Positions 1 through 10,737 of a stretch of 51,022 nt of DNA are shown piece after piece. Source of the DNA: Eggerthellales bacterium (GTDB lineage Bacteria; Actinomycetota; Coriobacteriia; Coriobacteriales; Eggerthellaceae); contig JAQXTF010000086.1 of assembly GCA_029219345.1 (NCBI GenBank), forward strand, positions 1-51,022, in the 5' to 3' direction. The translations under genes and the position numbers were made by a program. Under the pieces are notes generated by a model. The model worked only from the letters and a program-made list of their open reading frames with translations, was not told where the DNA came from and searched no databases. Each line of letters opens with the position of its first letter. The stretch's first letter is position 1.

Positions 1-3000
1 GGATTGACCTCGCCTTCGGTAACGGTGGGAGCCACCTTACCATCAGCATACAGGGTTACCTCGTACTTATCGCGCATGCCGTCCTGGTCGTCAGCGTCAT
101 CCCAAATCTTGGTCACATTGAAATCAACAACGTAAGGAATGTGGGTGTTGGTCACGGTCTGGGCGTAGCCGTCCTCGCGGCCCTGGTCGCCCGCGGCGCC
201 GATGACGGCGGCGTCACCGGTCACCTGGCCGTAGGTGTCAGCGTACTCGTCGGGGACGACGGTCTCCTTGACGGAGTAGCTGATCTTCACGCCGGCCTTA
301 AACACGGGCAGGTTGGTCCAGGTGTAAGACAGCTGGTCCTTGTCCAGGGTTACGGGATTGACCTCGCCTTCGGTAACGGTGGGAGCCACCTTACCATCAG
401 CGTACAGGGTTACCTGATACTTATCGCGCAGGCCGTCCTGGTCATCAGCGTCGTCCCACTCCTTGGTGGCCGTGAACTTGGTCGCGTAGGGCTCGTGGGT
501 GTTGATCACGGTCTGAGCGTAGCCGTCCTCGCGGCCCTGGTCGCCCGCGGCGCCGATGACGGCGGCGTCGCCGGTCACCTGGCCGTAGGTGTCAGCGTAC
601 TCGTCGGGGACGACGGTCTCCTTGACGGAGTAGCTGATCTTCACGCCGGCCTTGAACACGGGCAGGTTGGTCCAGGTGTAGGGCCCGTCTCCCGCCTGAC
701 GGACGACGGGGTTCTGCTCGCCGGGGGTGACCACGGCGACGGGCTGGCCGTCGGCCATCAGGGTCAGGGTGTAGGAGGCGCGCAGGCCATCCTGGTCGTC
801 GGCGTCGTCCCACTCCTTGGTGGCCGTGAACTTGGTCGCGTAGGGCTCGTGGGTGTTGGTAATTGTGGCGCTGTAAGTGCTGGTTTCCTCCACTTCAGCA
901 GTGTACTGCGCAGGAATCTTGGTTTCCTTCACGGAGTAAACGATAGCCTCGCCCACGTTCTTGTTCTTGGTCAGGCCGGTCCAGGTGTAGGTGGTCTGCG
1001 CAGGGCTCAAAGTGATGGGGTTAGCAATCAGCTTTTTGCCGGTTTCGGGGTCTACAACCTCGGGCACGGCAACGCCATCGGCGTACAGGGTAACCTCGTA
1101 GCTGTCACGCAGGCCGTCCTGGTTATTCTTGTCGTTCCAAACCTTGGTCACGATATAAGGAACGGTATCAACACCGCGGCTGTTCACCACATTGATGGTG
1201 TAGTTGCCGTCAGCACCCAGAACCATGTTTCCAACTTCCTTCTTGTAGGTGTTGGGGACAGTGGTCTCATCCAGGGTGTACTCAATGACATAGCCGCCAT
1301 CGCGGTAGAAGGGCAGGTCGGTCCAGGTGTAGCTCAGCTGATCCTTGCTCAGCAGAACCTCTGCCTGAGTTGCGCCAGCGGGCACCACGGGAGTGCCATC
1401 GGCGTACAAGGTGACACCGTATGCAGCACGCATGTTATCCAGGTTGTCGTGGTCGTTCCAAACCTTAGTCACCTTAACCTGGGTGGTCTTAGCACTGTGA
1501 GTGTTGGAAACTGCAATGGTCCAAGCGCTACCCCAGGTAACGTCTGCAGCTTCAATCTTAACGGCTGCAGCGGCCTGAACCTCATATCCCTCAGGAACGG
1601 TGGTCTCCACAACGGTGTAGACAATTTCCTGACCACCTGCAAATGCAGGCAGGTCATTCCAGGTGTAGCTCAGCTGATCCTTATTCAGCATGACCTCGGC
1701 CTCAGTTGCGCCGGCGGGCGCCACGGGAGTGCCGTTAGCGTACAGTGTGACGCCGAAGGAGGCACGCAGGCCGTCCTGGTCGTTGCTATCAATCCAGGTC
1801 TTATTCACGGTCACCTTGGTCTTGTAGGGCTCGTGAGTATTGGTCACCGTGATGGTGTAATTGTCGTCTTTGTCCTTGGTCATGGCGCCATAGCTTGCAA
1901 TATAGTTCGCAGGAACCGTAGTCTCCTTCACGGAGTAGACAATTTCCTTGCCGCCATCGCGGTAGAAGGGCAGGTCGGTCCAGGCGTAGCTCTGCTGGTC
2001 CTTGGTCAGCATGACCTCGGCCTGAGTTGCGCCGGTGGGCACCACGGGAGTGTCATCAGCGTACAGGGTGACGCCGAAGGAGGTACGCAGGCCATCCTGG
2101 TCGTCAGCGTCGTCCCAATTCTTAGTAACAGTAACATTGGTAACCTTGGTTTCATGGCTGTTGGTCACCGTCTGCTCGTAACCGTCCTCGCGACCCTTGT
2201 CGCCAGCCTTGCCGATAACGGTAGTGGTGCCGGAAACATTGCCGTAGCCAGCAGTGTACTCAAGGGGTACGTCGGTCTCTTCAACGGTGTAGTTGATCTT
2301 CACGCCAGGAGCCTTGAACACGGGCAGATTGGTCCAGGTGTATGCCTCATCGGTAACAGCACGAACAACAGGATTGCTCTCGCCCATGGTCTGTACGGCA
2401 GCCTGTTCGCCATCAGCCAGAAGCTTCAGGGTATAGGAAGCACGCTTGCCGTCCTGGTTCTCGTTGTCGCTCCAAGCCTTCTTAGCAGTGAACTTGGTCA
2501 CATAAGGAACATGAGTGTTGGTGAACACGAACGGAGTAAGGGAGGTCATTCCGTTGCCAGTCATCTCCATAGTGTACAGAGGATCTTTACTGGTAATAAG
2601 ATTAGAAATTTCCTCAACCGCGTACACGCTCTCCACGCTGCTGCCACGCTGATACTTAGGCAGATCAGTCCAGGCATAGACTTCGGAAACGTCCTTCGTA
2701 GTGGAAACGGTCACCGGGTCACCATAATCCACATTGTCGCGCTTCAACTGGAAGGTGGTCACAGCGTTATCGCGCACGCCATCCTGGTTGTGCTCGTCGT
2801 TCCACACCTTCTGAGCGTAACGCTCGGTGGTGTAGTAGGTGTTAGCGAATGCAGAAACAGGGAATGCAGCAGTTGCATCAACCTCAACCTGCTTAGATTG
2901 AGCCGTGCCGCCATTGATGTTCAGGTCATTGGCAACAAGCACTTCTACCCCATTTGCATAGATGTAGGAGTACTCGGTGATCTTGTACTTAATAGGTTTG

Positions 3001-6000
3001 CCGTTCTTATCGAACTTAGGCAGTGCCTCGGGCCATTCCTGAGCACTGGTGGCAAGAGCAACAGCGCCGAAGGTACCCTTGGTTGCCAGAGGAACCATCT
3101 GGCCATCTGCATTCTGATAAGCTATTTCAAACTTAATCTGAGTGGGCAGTGCGTCCAGGGCAACCAGCTGCGCCACCTTAGTGGCGTCGTACTTGGCGCC
3201 ATCCACATTAGACCATTCCTTGGTCAAGGAAGGCTTGCCAGTTACCAAAGTGTTGGTCACAGTGAACTCACCCGTGTAGGAATCCATGGTCTTATCGGTC
3301 GCGGGAACATCAGCGCCTGACACGGTGCCGGCAGGATTGCTGGGGGTGCTATATGCCCAAGTGGTAGATGCAACAGCAATACCATTCTCATCCAGCAGGG
3401 TCTCTTCAACACCATAGGTAATGGGCTGTGCAACGCCCGTGGTCTGAGCGTGGTTTGCATACAGATGCACCCAGGTTGCCACACCCTCAGTCTGAGCCTC
3501 GGCAACAGAAACGGTCTTTACGCCGGTCTGCTGCTCGGTGCCCTCAGGGAAGTCAGCTGCATCCCAGAACTGGGACATGTTTTCATCGGTAACCTTGGTC
3601 CAGGTGGTAGCGCCATTCCACTTGGCAACCAGCTGGAACTGAACGGTACCGCGGGTCATAGCGGCCCAGTCTGCATCGTTAACAAACGACTTCTTGGCGT
3701 TCAGGGTCAACTTGGTACGGCCATTCACCATGTTGTCGAAGGTGAACTTGTAAACCCTATTGTCCAGGGTTTCTGCCGTAAACTTATCCTTCTGCTCCGT
3801 GTAGTAGTTAATAATCCCCTGCTCAGTAGCGGTGTACATGGTGACGCCCAGATTTGCGCCACTCGGGACAATATAGCCGCTAGGATCAGAGGAGTACGTG
3901 TCCACATCGTCGCCAGTGCGATGCTTCAGTACGACGCCATTGATGGCGAGCGTGCCAGAAGTAAGGTTGGAGTTAATGCCCAGGTTTACCGTAATGGAAT
4001 CGGGGCGAACGCCGTCTACGTTATGCTCGTCTTCCCAAACCTTGGCCACACGGATGCGAGCCATCTCAATGGTATCGGTAAAAGTATCCGTAGTCTTGGC
4101 ATGGGTTGTATCAGTCGCAGGAGTTACGGTCTGAGAGCCGGTAGCAGTATCGGAACCATACGGCCAATCCTTGCCGTTCTTCTCAACGAGAACGGGCTCG
4201 AAAGTCTTGGAACCGTCGGTGGTCACGTACTGGTTCATAGTGCCATCGCGCCACTCGATAACTTCGAGCACGCGATAGCTGTAAGGATTGCCCAAGGAGT
4301 CTTTTGCAGGAAGCTCACCGTTGGTGGCAACGTCGGACAATGCAAAGACCGTTTTATATTCGAACTTGTTCTTTGCAAGCGTATGGGTGGCGCCAACGAT
4401 GTTGTCACCTGCCGGCAGGCCTGCCGCCGTGGGGTTGATGGACAGGCTGCGTCCAGGAATAGCAACGCCATTTGCAGGAACAGTGTTCCAGCCAGGCTCA
4501 CCGGTGCTGGTGCGCTGGACTACGTAGTGGATCTTGAGAGGCAGCGCCTTGGCATCAAAAGCACGATTCCAAGTAGTTTTGTCGAAGCTATAAGTTTTGA
4601 TCTCACCATTCACATCAGGTGCGGTGTACTTGAACACCTTATCAGCAACAACGATAACGGTGTCGAAGGTGTTGATTGCTTCAGGAGTCATCTTGCTGCC
4701 AGTGGTGCTCAGCTGGTAGCGGTCAGCATACGGCCAATCAGTGCCGTCAGCCGCGTACATCTTCTCAACGGGAACGGTGGGGTTCTCGATATTGCTGGGC
4801 TTGCCAATCTTGTAGTTATATTCAGCGCCATTGGGTGCGTACTTAGGCAGACTGGAGACAATCTTCTTCCAGCGGTTGGGAGCCGAAGCGGACAAATCCA
4901 GATCTGCGCTGGTGATGGTTACCACGGCCTTGCTAGCATCTTCAGTTGCGTAGCCGAAATCAGTGGTAGTCATGTTGACGTATTCGCCTACGCTATTGCC
5001 GTTAACATTGTTGGCTTTACCCCAAGTACGAACGATGGTTACATCAATCTTGTCGGGGCGATACACGGTATGGCTGTCAACCACATAGGTGTCGCTGTAC
5101 CAGTTCTTGGTAATGGTCAAGTTGGTAGGAGCACCATTGTAGTCGTTGCTGAAGGTGGGAGCGCCTTCCTTGGTGTTGGTTGCAGTACCATGGAACAGCG
5201 TCTTGTCAGTTGCGTCCGCCGCCATGTCGCTAGTATGCAGAGGGTTGTCCTTGGAACCACCGATAACGGTCTTGGGATCGGTGTACTTGTAGCCATTAAC
5301 GCTAGTGCTCTCAACAATCCAGTACACAACAGGATCGCCATTGGGGCCAACCTTGGGCAGCAGGTTTTCGTTTTCACCAGCCAGATCCTTATCGAACTTA
5401 GTAAAAGTGTAGCTGGTGTTTGCTGCTTCCGTACCAGGGTTCAAGGTAGTAGTAGCAACCTTACGAGCATTGCCAATCAATACGTAAGAGTCTTCATCGG
5501 TCGATTGAGTTGCCTGCATGTACAGCTCAAATTTATGAGGAACCATGTCCTTGATTTCGCCCAGCTCGTTGATCCATTCCTTGGTGAACGTAATATCAAC
5601 ACGGGGATCGTCTTCAATGACAGTCTCATAAGTGTTCTCTATCGAGAAGGTGGACAAGCTCAGGACAATATTCTTGTCGGGATAGTTCACCAAATCGGTC
5701 TTCTCGTATACGTAGTAGTTCTTGGTGCAGCCCCAAGAGTCGTAGCGAGCCAGATTCTCATTATCAATCATGCTCTTCTGGAACCTAAAGTGATAACCAT
5801 TTGCGCTCTTGCCGCTAACAGTGTCAGTGGCAACCAAACGCGCAGTCTTAGCGGCCACAGCATCATCGATGATCTTCTTCAGCTCTTCCTTGGTCAGCGA
5901 CTGAATACGAGCACCGGTCTCTTTATCAACAATAGGATCGTCGAATTCGTACAGCTCAACCGTAATCTCAGGCATTGCACTGCTAGGCAGGTTCCAACCG

Positions 6001-9000
6001 TCCTCAAAGTTCCACACCTTCTCGCCAGAAATGTAGCGATCGTCAACACGATAGTTCACGATGGTGCGGGAATATGCCTTGCCAATGCCCTTGAGGTCCT
6101 CATCGTATTTGCCAGTCTCGGTCTTGCCGGTATGGCCATCAGACAGGATAACAACAGCACCCGAACCATCTTTTACACCGCCCTGCTTCAGATCCTTAGT
6201 AGGCAGAGACAGAACCTGGCTGGTATGAGTGGGAGTTCCACCTACAGCCTGAGGCGTATTGGTACCCGTTTTGGTGCTGCCGAAAGCATCGGAGTAATTA
6301 TCATCATAGGAGGCCTGGTAAACGCCCTGGCCGCCGGTAAAGCGCTCTACAGCAAAGTATACGTACTCATTGCCATGATTGTCGTAACGAGGCACGTAAC
6401 CCAGATCGCAGCTCCACCAATAATCGTTGTGCTCGGTGTTCCACTCAACGTCGGTAATGAATTTATTGTCTTTGTTCTTCTGGGTCTGCAGGTATTCGGC
6501 CTTGGCGTCGTTGGACATGCCGTCCCAACCAGCGGGAACAGCAACACGGTAAACGTCGAAAGCAACGTCAGGACGTGCAACATCGTTCAAAGCGGTGCCA
6601 TCATCACGCCACACCAAGTTCAGATCCAAAGGATAAGAGCCCGAGAAGCCGTTGGTGCCAGCAAAACGATAGATGTCGCCCGTGTGATGCTCAGCAGCGG
6701 GGGCGATGTAAGAATAGTCAGGGGACCTCTTAGCAACAGGCTCGCTCGACAGAGGCTTTTGCTCCATATCTGCAACAACGTTGTCGGTTACCCCATCAAC
6801 CGTAAACTGGCAGCTTCCGCTGCTGATGTCAACGGCCTGGCCTTCGGGACCATAAGTAAGCTCCTTCATGGTGTAAACATACATTTCACCGTTGGAGTCA
6901 TATTTATCCAAGTTGGTGATATCCCAGCCTGCAGAGCTGGGAGAAGTTTCCTGAGCGGGCTTCAGGGTTTGAGGATCGCCATATTTCTCGCCGTTCCTAT
7001 ACAGCTGGAAGGTGGCGGGCTGAGGCTTAGAACCGGTGTTCCAAGTCTTGGTCAGGCTAACATTCATCAAACCAACACGCCTGTTGGTTACAGAGTAGAC
7101 ACCAAAGGTGCTGCTGACATTATCGTAGCGAGACAAAACATCATAGTTATAGTCAATCTTGCCAGAGCCGCTTTCTTTCAGGTCGGCAACTTTAGTGTCC
7201 GTAGCGTTGCGATAAGCGGCAGCGCTGGTAGAAGCGTTGCTTACAGCAACCACCTGGCCATTTTCGCCAACGGTCACTTCGCGAGCAACATAATCGTCAA
7301 CAGACTTACCGCCAACTACAGGCAGGGAGATGCGCTTATACCACTGGTTCTTGTTGTCCAGCTGAACCGTAGTTGCACCACCGGGAAGTATAACGGGGGT
7401 AGAAGAGACATTACCCTGCGCGTCAACCTCAAACAAAGACACCTGAACGGGGTGACGAGAAATCAAGTCAGAGCCGTCCAGCCAGTACTTGTAAACATCA
7501 ATGGTAATAGCAGGACCAGGGCCAAGAACGTTGGTCATTACATCCTGCAGATATGCATTAACGGTATTATCCGACGTCCTAGGCTCCGTGCCGGTGCTGA
7601 ATACCTGATCGCCCTTGCCAAAGCCATGGGGATTGACAACAGACTTCTCGTCAATCCTGTAAATCAGCTCACGACCATTCTCGTCGTAGCGAGGGAAGTC
7701 TTTGTTTGCGTGCCACTTGCCCGTAGACGCCCATGAATCATCAACTACACCATTAGCATCAACAACGGTGCCGTCGTATTTCAGTCCAACTTCATAGGTG
7801 GTGCCATTGTCGCTTGTGATCTCAATCTTCACCACAGTGTCGGCAAGGTTGGCAATCACGTCGTTCTTGGACTTCTTGGTGCCATCAGGCAGCGTAACAT
7901 CATTAGTCAAGATGCCGTTGCCCTCGTCGTCAAACGCAAGAGCAACACCGTAGTAGCTCCAGGTCTTAACCAACTTGATGTTCATGTTGCCTTGGAGAAT
8001 ATTGGTAACAGAAGTATCAGAATTGGTAACCGGCTGGAACCAAGCGGTGGTCTGGTTATTGCCGCCGCCCAAACCAGGGCCTACAACGCCTGCATTCACA
8101 GACTCATATTCAACGCCATTATCGGCAGCAATAGGAGTAACAGTCTTCTCCTCGCCACCGTTAATTTTCATGCCGGTCTCAACCCAACGATACTCAAGCT
8201 CAGCACCAGTGGCATCATACTTGGGCATGGTAACTTTCTGACCGGTAATGGTGGGCTGCTCAGCGCTGAAGCCCTTTACCGTAGTAGAAATCTCAGGATC
8301 GGCAAAAGTCCACTGAGAATCAGCATGATCCTTCAAACGAGATTGCATCTTGAAGATAACTTCAGTGCCTTCCGGATCCATAGATTGCATGGACTGAGCC
8401 TTGAAAGTCTTAGTGGGGCCAGACACTTCCTTCGAATCACGGATATTAGTAAGAACAGAGCCGTTAAGGCCGTAGCCCTTCTCCTTAGCCCCTGCAATTA
8501 CTTCCGGGGACTCAGCCTTGCTATCGTATTCAATCTGGCATACATAAGGAAAAGGAAGCTTCTTCTCTTGTACGAAATAGACATACTTAGCGCCATCAGC
8601 GTCAAAGCGCGGCAGGCCCTCGGTGAATACGCCAGTTCCCTTTCCTTCGGGGTCAAGAACCTCGCTCCAGCCAATTTCAATGTCACCCTCCTCTTGAGGC
8701 ACAGCAGCGGTGTCAAAACCCTGAACGGGGGCAGCGTTATCCCACTTGCCATCCTCTGCATCTGCCTGAGATAAGCGCATCAGCAGCAAGTAGGTTTCGG
8801 GACGCTGACTGGGATCAGTGTTATCGTCCTTCCATTCCTTGTGCAGTTTGATGATTTCGCGACCGCCCAAGGTTTCGCGAAGCACGCCGCCATCAAACAG
8901 GCCGGCAGTTTCAGAGGTATACCTATCGACATTGCGCAAGAAGCGATAGTACACGTCATCAGTGTTGGGGTCGCCAACGGGCTTCATCACATATGCACCC

Positions 9001-10010
9001 GTCGTTTCATCCTTCACTTCCTTGACGTAGTACACGTAAGGACGGCCGGAACCGTTCACGTCGTACTTAGGAGCATCCTTCAAAGTAACATTCCAAATGT
9101 CCGAATCACCCGTATCAACCTTCAGGTCAACTTTGATATCAGTCAGCTTGGCCGCAGTCACCGGTTCGCTAGACAGATAACGGTACACTTCAAAGGTACC
9201 CTTGATTTCGTCCGCGGAAACAGAAGGACGCCAGTTGTTCTTGTTGCCTTCGTCGTACCAAGAGATATCAGCCTTGTAAGTGCTGTACTCGTGGATGCGC
9301 AGCTCCTTGGCTGCGTACTCCTGCACGAAGTAGGTGATATCCTTGCCCTGAGGAACCAGCTTGTTCAACGTGGACTCGTTGACGTGCATGGTATAAGTCA
9401 CGCTGTACTTAACGTTTTCGCCCTTGTCGTTGGGGATGGTTACCTCGGTAGGCAGGCTAGCAGGTGCCTGGATAAGGCCATCATTTACCTTCGCGAACGC
9501 ATAAGCCGCACTAGTAAAAGCACTCCACTGAATACCCAAACGGCTCAACACGTTGTTAGTGCTTACCGTCTCATCAGTGCACAGGGAGGTGCCGCCGCCC
9601 ACAGGGGTCAGCGTGATGCCAAAGGTGATGGGGCTCTTAGTGGGGTCGTTCAGATCTTCCAAAGCAGGACGACCGCCATCTTCGTTGGCACTGTCGTTCC
9701 ATTGGATTTTGAACTCCTGCTTTGCACTCTTTGACACAGTGGTTGCCAAAGCGTCCAAATCGCCATTCTCATCATCGGCTTGTATAGCCAAATCGTCATC
9801 CTCGTCAGGTTGCTCCGCGTTATCCGCGGGCTCCTCGGGGGCTGCGGGGGTTTGAGCTTGGTCATCGCCGGCAACGGGAGCCGTTACCGCGGGCTCCTGC
9901 TCATCCTGAGCATACGCAACACTGTGCTGAGCAATCACAGAGAACGGCGATAGCGAGATCGTCATTGCGAAGGCCAGGAATACGCTTAAAACCTTACCCC
10001 AAACTTTCAT
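1..10010 (-). CDS. Giant secreted multi-domain Cna-B repeat surface protein (partial, C-terminus outside window)
   Basis: The frame is open from an ATG at 10010 (GGAGG seven bases upstream) to the window edge, giving at least 3336 codons. Residues 1 to about 35 form a Sec signal peptide (MKVWGKVLSVFLAFAM start, likely cleavage after AYA). An acidic, Pro/Ala-rich stretch follows, then about 24 Cna-B-like domains by my count. Each has an opening Lys-x-Trp strand (such as TKEWDDADDQDG), a central L-P-x-(Y/F) segment and a closing Y-x-V-x-E strand. In Cna-B folds that Lys and Glu support an intramolecular isopeptide bond, so this should be a rigid, protease-resistant stalk, probably an adhesin. 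N-terminal domains are divergent; those nearest the window edge are nearly identical, with a 354-bp (118-aa) period between about 1-310 and 355-664. A sorting signal would lie beyond the window. The domain family is clear; ligand and anchoring are not visible. Confidence 0.93.
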   Translation of the reverse strand, partial: MKVWGKVLSVFLAFAMTISLSPFSVIAQHSVAYAQDEQEPAVTAPVAGDDQAQTPAAPEEPADNAEQPDEDDDLAIQADDENGDLDALATTVSKSAKQEFKIQWNDSANEDGGRPALEDLNDPTKSPITFGITLTPVGGGTSLCTDETVSTNNVLSRLGIQWSAFTSAAYAFAKVNDGLIQAPASLPTEVTIPNDKGENVKYSVTYTMHVNESTLNKLVPQGKDITYFVQEYAAKELRIHEYSTYKADISWYDEGNKNNWRPSVSADEIKGTFEVYRYLSSEPVTAAKLTDIKVDLKVDTGDSDIWNVTLKDAPKYDVNGSGRPYVYYVKEVKDETTGAYVMKPVGDPNTDDVYYRFLRNVDRYTSETAGLFDGGVLRETLGGREIIKLHKEWKDDNTDPSQRPETYLLLMRLSQADAEDGKWDNAAPVQGFDTAAVPQEEGDIEIGWSEVLDPEGKGTGVFTEGLPRFDADGAKYVYFVQEKKLPFPYVCQIEYDSKAESPEVIAGAKEKGYGLNGSVLTNIRDSKEVSGPTKTFKAQSMQSMDPEGTEVIFKMQSRLKDHADSQWTFADPEISTTVKGFSAEQPTITGQKVTMPKYDATGAELEYRWVETGMKINGGEEKTVTPIAADNGVEYESVNAGVVGPGLGGGNNQTTAWFQPVTNSDTSVTNILQGNMNIKLVKTWSYYGVALAFDDEGNGILTNDVTLPDGTKKSKNDVIANLADTVVKIEITSDNGTTYEVGLKYDGTVVDANGVVDDSWASTGKWHANKDFPRYDENGRELIYRIDEKSVVNPHGFGKGDQVFSTGTEPRTSDNTVNAYLQDVMTNVLGPGPAITIDVYKYWLDGSDLISRHPVQVSLFEVDAQGNVSSTPVILPGGATTVQLDNKNQWYKRISLPVVGGKSVDDYVAREVTVGENGQVVAVSNASTSAAAYRNATDTKVADLKESGSGKIDYNYDVLSRYDNVSSTFGVYSVTNRRVGLMNVSLTKTWNTGSKPQPATFQLYRNGEKYGDPQTLKPAQETSPSSAGWDITNLDKYDSNGEMYVYTMKELTYGPEGQAVDISSGSCQFTVDGVTDNVVADMEQKPLSSEPVAKRSPDYSYIAPAAEHHTGDIYRFAGTNGFSGSYPLDLNLVWRDDGTALNDVARPDVAFDVYRVAVPAGWDGMSNDAKAEYLQTQKNKDNKFITDVEWNTEHNDYWWSCDLGYVPRYDNHGNEYVYFAVERFTGGQGVYQASYDDNYSDAFGSTKTGTNTPQAVGGTPTHTSQVLSLPTKDLKQGGVKDGSGAVVILSDGHTGKTETGKYDEDLKGIGKAYSRTIVNYRVDDRYISGEKVWNFEDGWNLPSSAMPEITVELYEFDDPIVDKETGARIQSLTKEELKKIIDDAVAAKTARLVATDTVSGKSANGYHFRFQKSMIDNENLARYDSWGCTKNYYVYEKTDLVNYPDKNIVLSLSTFSIENTYETVIEDDPRVDITFTKEWINELGEIKDMVPHKFELYMQATQSTDEDSYVLIGNARKVATTTLNPGTEAANTSYTFTKFDKDLAGENENLLPKVGPNGDPVVYWIVESTSVNGYKYTDPKTVIGGSKDNPLHTSDMAADATDKTLFHGTATNTKEGAPTFSNDYNGAPTNLTITKNWYSDTYVVDSHTVYRPDKIDVTIVRTWGKANNVNGNSVGEYVNMTTTDFGYATEDASKAVVTITSADLDLSASAPNRWKKIVSSLPKYAPNGAEYNYKIGKPSNIENPTVPVEKMYAADGTDWPYADRYQLSTTGSKMTPEAINTFDTVIVVADKVFKYTAPDVNGEIKTYSFDKTTWNRAFDAKALPLKIHYVVQRTSTGEPGWNTVPANGVAIPGRSLSINPTAAGLPAGDNIVGATHTLAKNKFEYKTVFALSDVATNGELPAKDSLGNPYSYRVLEVIEWRDGTMNQYVTTDGSKTFEPVLVEKNGKDWPYGSDTATGSQTVTPATDTTHAKTTDTFTDTIEMARIRVAKVWEDEHNVDGVRPDSITVNLGINSNLTSGTLAINGVVLKHRTGDDVDTYSSDPSGYIVPSGANLGVTMYTATEQGIINYYTEQKDKFTAETLDNRVYKFTFDNMVNGRTKLTLNAKKSFVNDADWAAMTRGTVQFQLVAKWNGATTWTKVTDENMSQFWDAADFPEGTEQQTGVKTVSVAEAQTEGVATWVHLYANHAQTTGVAQPITYGVEETLLDENGIAVASTTWAYSTPSNPAGTVSGADVPATDKTMDSYTGEFTVTNTLVTGKPSLTKEWSNVDGAKYDATKVAQLVALDALPTQIKFEIAYQNADGQMVPLATKGTFGAVALATSAQEWPEALPKFDKNGKPIKYKITEYSYIYANGVEVLVANDLNINGGTAQSKQVEVDATAAFPVSAFANTYYTTERYAQKVWNDEHNQDGVRDNAVTTFQLKRDNVDYGDPVTVSTTKDVSEVYAWTDLPKYQRGSSVESVYAVEEISNLITSKDPLYTMEMTGNGMTSLTPFVFTNTHVPYVTKFTAKKAWSDNENQDGKRASYTLKLLADGEQAAVQTMGESNPVVRAVTDEAYTWTNLPVFKAPGVKINYTVEETDVPLEYTAGYGNVSGTTTVIGKAGDKGREDGYEQTVTNSHETKVTNVTVTKNWDDADDQDGLRTSFGVTLYADDTPVVPTGATQAEVMLTKDQQSYAWTDLPFYRDGGKEIVYSVKETTVPANYIASYGAMTKDKDDNYTITVTNTHEPYKTKVTVNKTWIDSNDQDGLRASFGVTLYANGTPVAPAGATEAEVMLNKDQLSYTWNDLPAFAGGQEIVYTVVETTVPEGYEVQAAAAVKIEAADVTWGSAWTIAVSNTHSAKTTQVKVTKVWNDHDNLDNMRAAYGVTLYADGTPVVPAGATQAEVLLSKDQLSYTWTDLPFYRDGGYVIEYTLDETTVPNTYKKEVGNMVLGADGNYTINVVNSRGVDTVPYIVTKVWNDKNNQDGLRDSYEVTLYADGVAVPEVVDPETGKKLIANPITLSPAQTTYTWTGLTKNKNVGEAIVYSVKETKIPAQYTAEVEETSTYSATITNTHEPYATKFTATKEWDDADDQDGLRASYTLTLMADGQPVAVVTPGEQNPVVRQAGDGPYTWTNLPVFKAGVKISYSVKETVVPDEYADTYGQVTGDAAVIGAAGDQGREDGYAQTVINTHEPYATKFTATKEWDDADDQDGLRDKYQVTLYADGKVAPTVTEGEVNPVTLDKDQLSYTWTNLPVFKAGVKISYSVKETVVPDEYADTYGQVTGDAAVIGAAGDQGREDGYAQTVTNTHIPYVVDFNVTKIWDDADDQDGMRDKYEVTLYADGKVAPTVTEGEVN
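150..664. repeat. Near-identical tandem Cna-B domain units, 354-bp period
   Basis: The stretch around 150-310 recurs almost unchanged at 504-664, and the block starting at base 1 recurs at 355. The period is therefore 354 bp, exactly 118 codons, so the reading frame is kept. This looks like a recent in-frame tandem duplication inside the giant surface-protein gene. Further copies may continue beyond base 1. Confidence 0.85.
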
Positions 10011-10252
10011 AAAACCTCCGTTTTCTCCCTACATTACGGTTCTGCATCTGTGTGTATAGTTCACCGAATAATAATGCACATGATATTCTATCCGAAAATG
10101 TCCACCCCCATGTGCCATTTACCTCGTAAAACGCCCTTCTCTTATATTTCTCTGAATATATTCCGACTTTTCACGGCTCTTTACTGCCAATTCATCCCCT
10201 CTCCTCCCCAAAATCTGCCAAACCACCCAATCATCCAGCCGATTTTGGGCGC

Positions 10253-10281
10253 AAAAATAGGCGAGAGCCCAGCTCTCGCCC
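10253..10281 (-). terminator. Rho-independent terminator after the PNPOx-fold gene
   Basis: GGCGAGAG (10260-10267) and CTCTCGCC (10273-10280) form a perfect 8-bp stem with a 5-nt loop. Read on the minus strand it is followed by TATTTTT. It lies 25 bases past the stop codon at 10306. The rest of the 10011-10305 spacer shows no gene; it holds the leader and presumed promoter of the giant surface-protein gene. Confidence 0.85.
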
Positions 10282-10305
10282 TAATAAATTCCGAACTAGT
10301 TGCGC

Positions 10306-10716
10306 TTAAGCGATCTGTGCGCCAGCCTGAGGGCCCGGGGTGGAGGTATACACGGCATCAACCTTGATGATGCAACCACCCTTAGCGGTGATAGGCATGC
10401 CCATCTTCTCGAAAGCTGCATTAACCCATGCGCTCTGAGCTGCGAAAACGTCGCCTTCGGTCACATATTCAACGGTACCGTACAGCTGGAAAGCCTTGGA
10501 GCCTTCCCAGAACACCACAGAGCACTTGCTGTTTGCCAGGAAGTTTGCCTTGGTCTTGTTGAAGAACTGATCGGACAGGTAAATGGTCTCATCGTCCAGG
10601 ATTGCCTTCATGCCTACGATGCTGCCGTTGGGCTGACCGTCTGCGTTTGCGGTGGTGAAAACAACGTCATCGACAGACTTGAACAGCTCCTGTGCCTCCT
10701 GAGGAATGATTGCCAT
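10306..10716 (-). CDS. Pyridoxamine 5'-phosphate oxidase-fold (split-barrel flavin-binding) family protein
   Basis: A 136-aa single-domain protein with the N-terminal pattern of small PNPOx-like split-barrel proteins: an early helix (QEAQELFKS), then VVFTTANADGQPNGS and a central DDETIYLSDQFFNKT segment. Family members bind FMN or F420, or act as small-molecule reductases or sensors; the substrate cannot be told. I prefer the ATG at 10716, preceded by AAAGGATCC, over a TTG five codons upstream. It is followed by a strong terminator and lies 21 bp downstream of the DUF523-DUF5662 gene on the same strand, so the two may be co-transcribed. Confidence 0.8.
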   Translation of the reverse strand: MAIIPQEAQELFKSVDDVVFTTANADGQPNGSIVGMKAILDDETIYLSDQFFNKTKANFLANSKCSVVFWEGSKAFQLYGTVEYVTEGDVFAAQSAWVNAAFEKMGMPITAKGGCIIKVDAVYTSTPGPQAGAQIA

Positions 10717-10737
10717 AATGGATCCTTTCAACGTTTC

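Noticed and set aside
592-813. Arg-rich short frame on the minus strand in the repeat region
   Set aside because: It is a shifted frame of the surface-protein gene; composition is typical of an out-of-frame GC-rich read.
141-7736. Very long plus-strand open frames (1059 and 1428 codons) opposite the giant surface-protein gene
   Set aside because: Their translations are Val/Gly/Leu-rich, repetitive and domain-free, while the minus strand encodes a signal peptide and about 24 coherent Cna-B domains with a good start. They are mirror images produced by codon usage and repeats.
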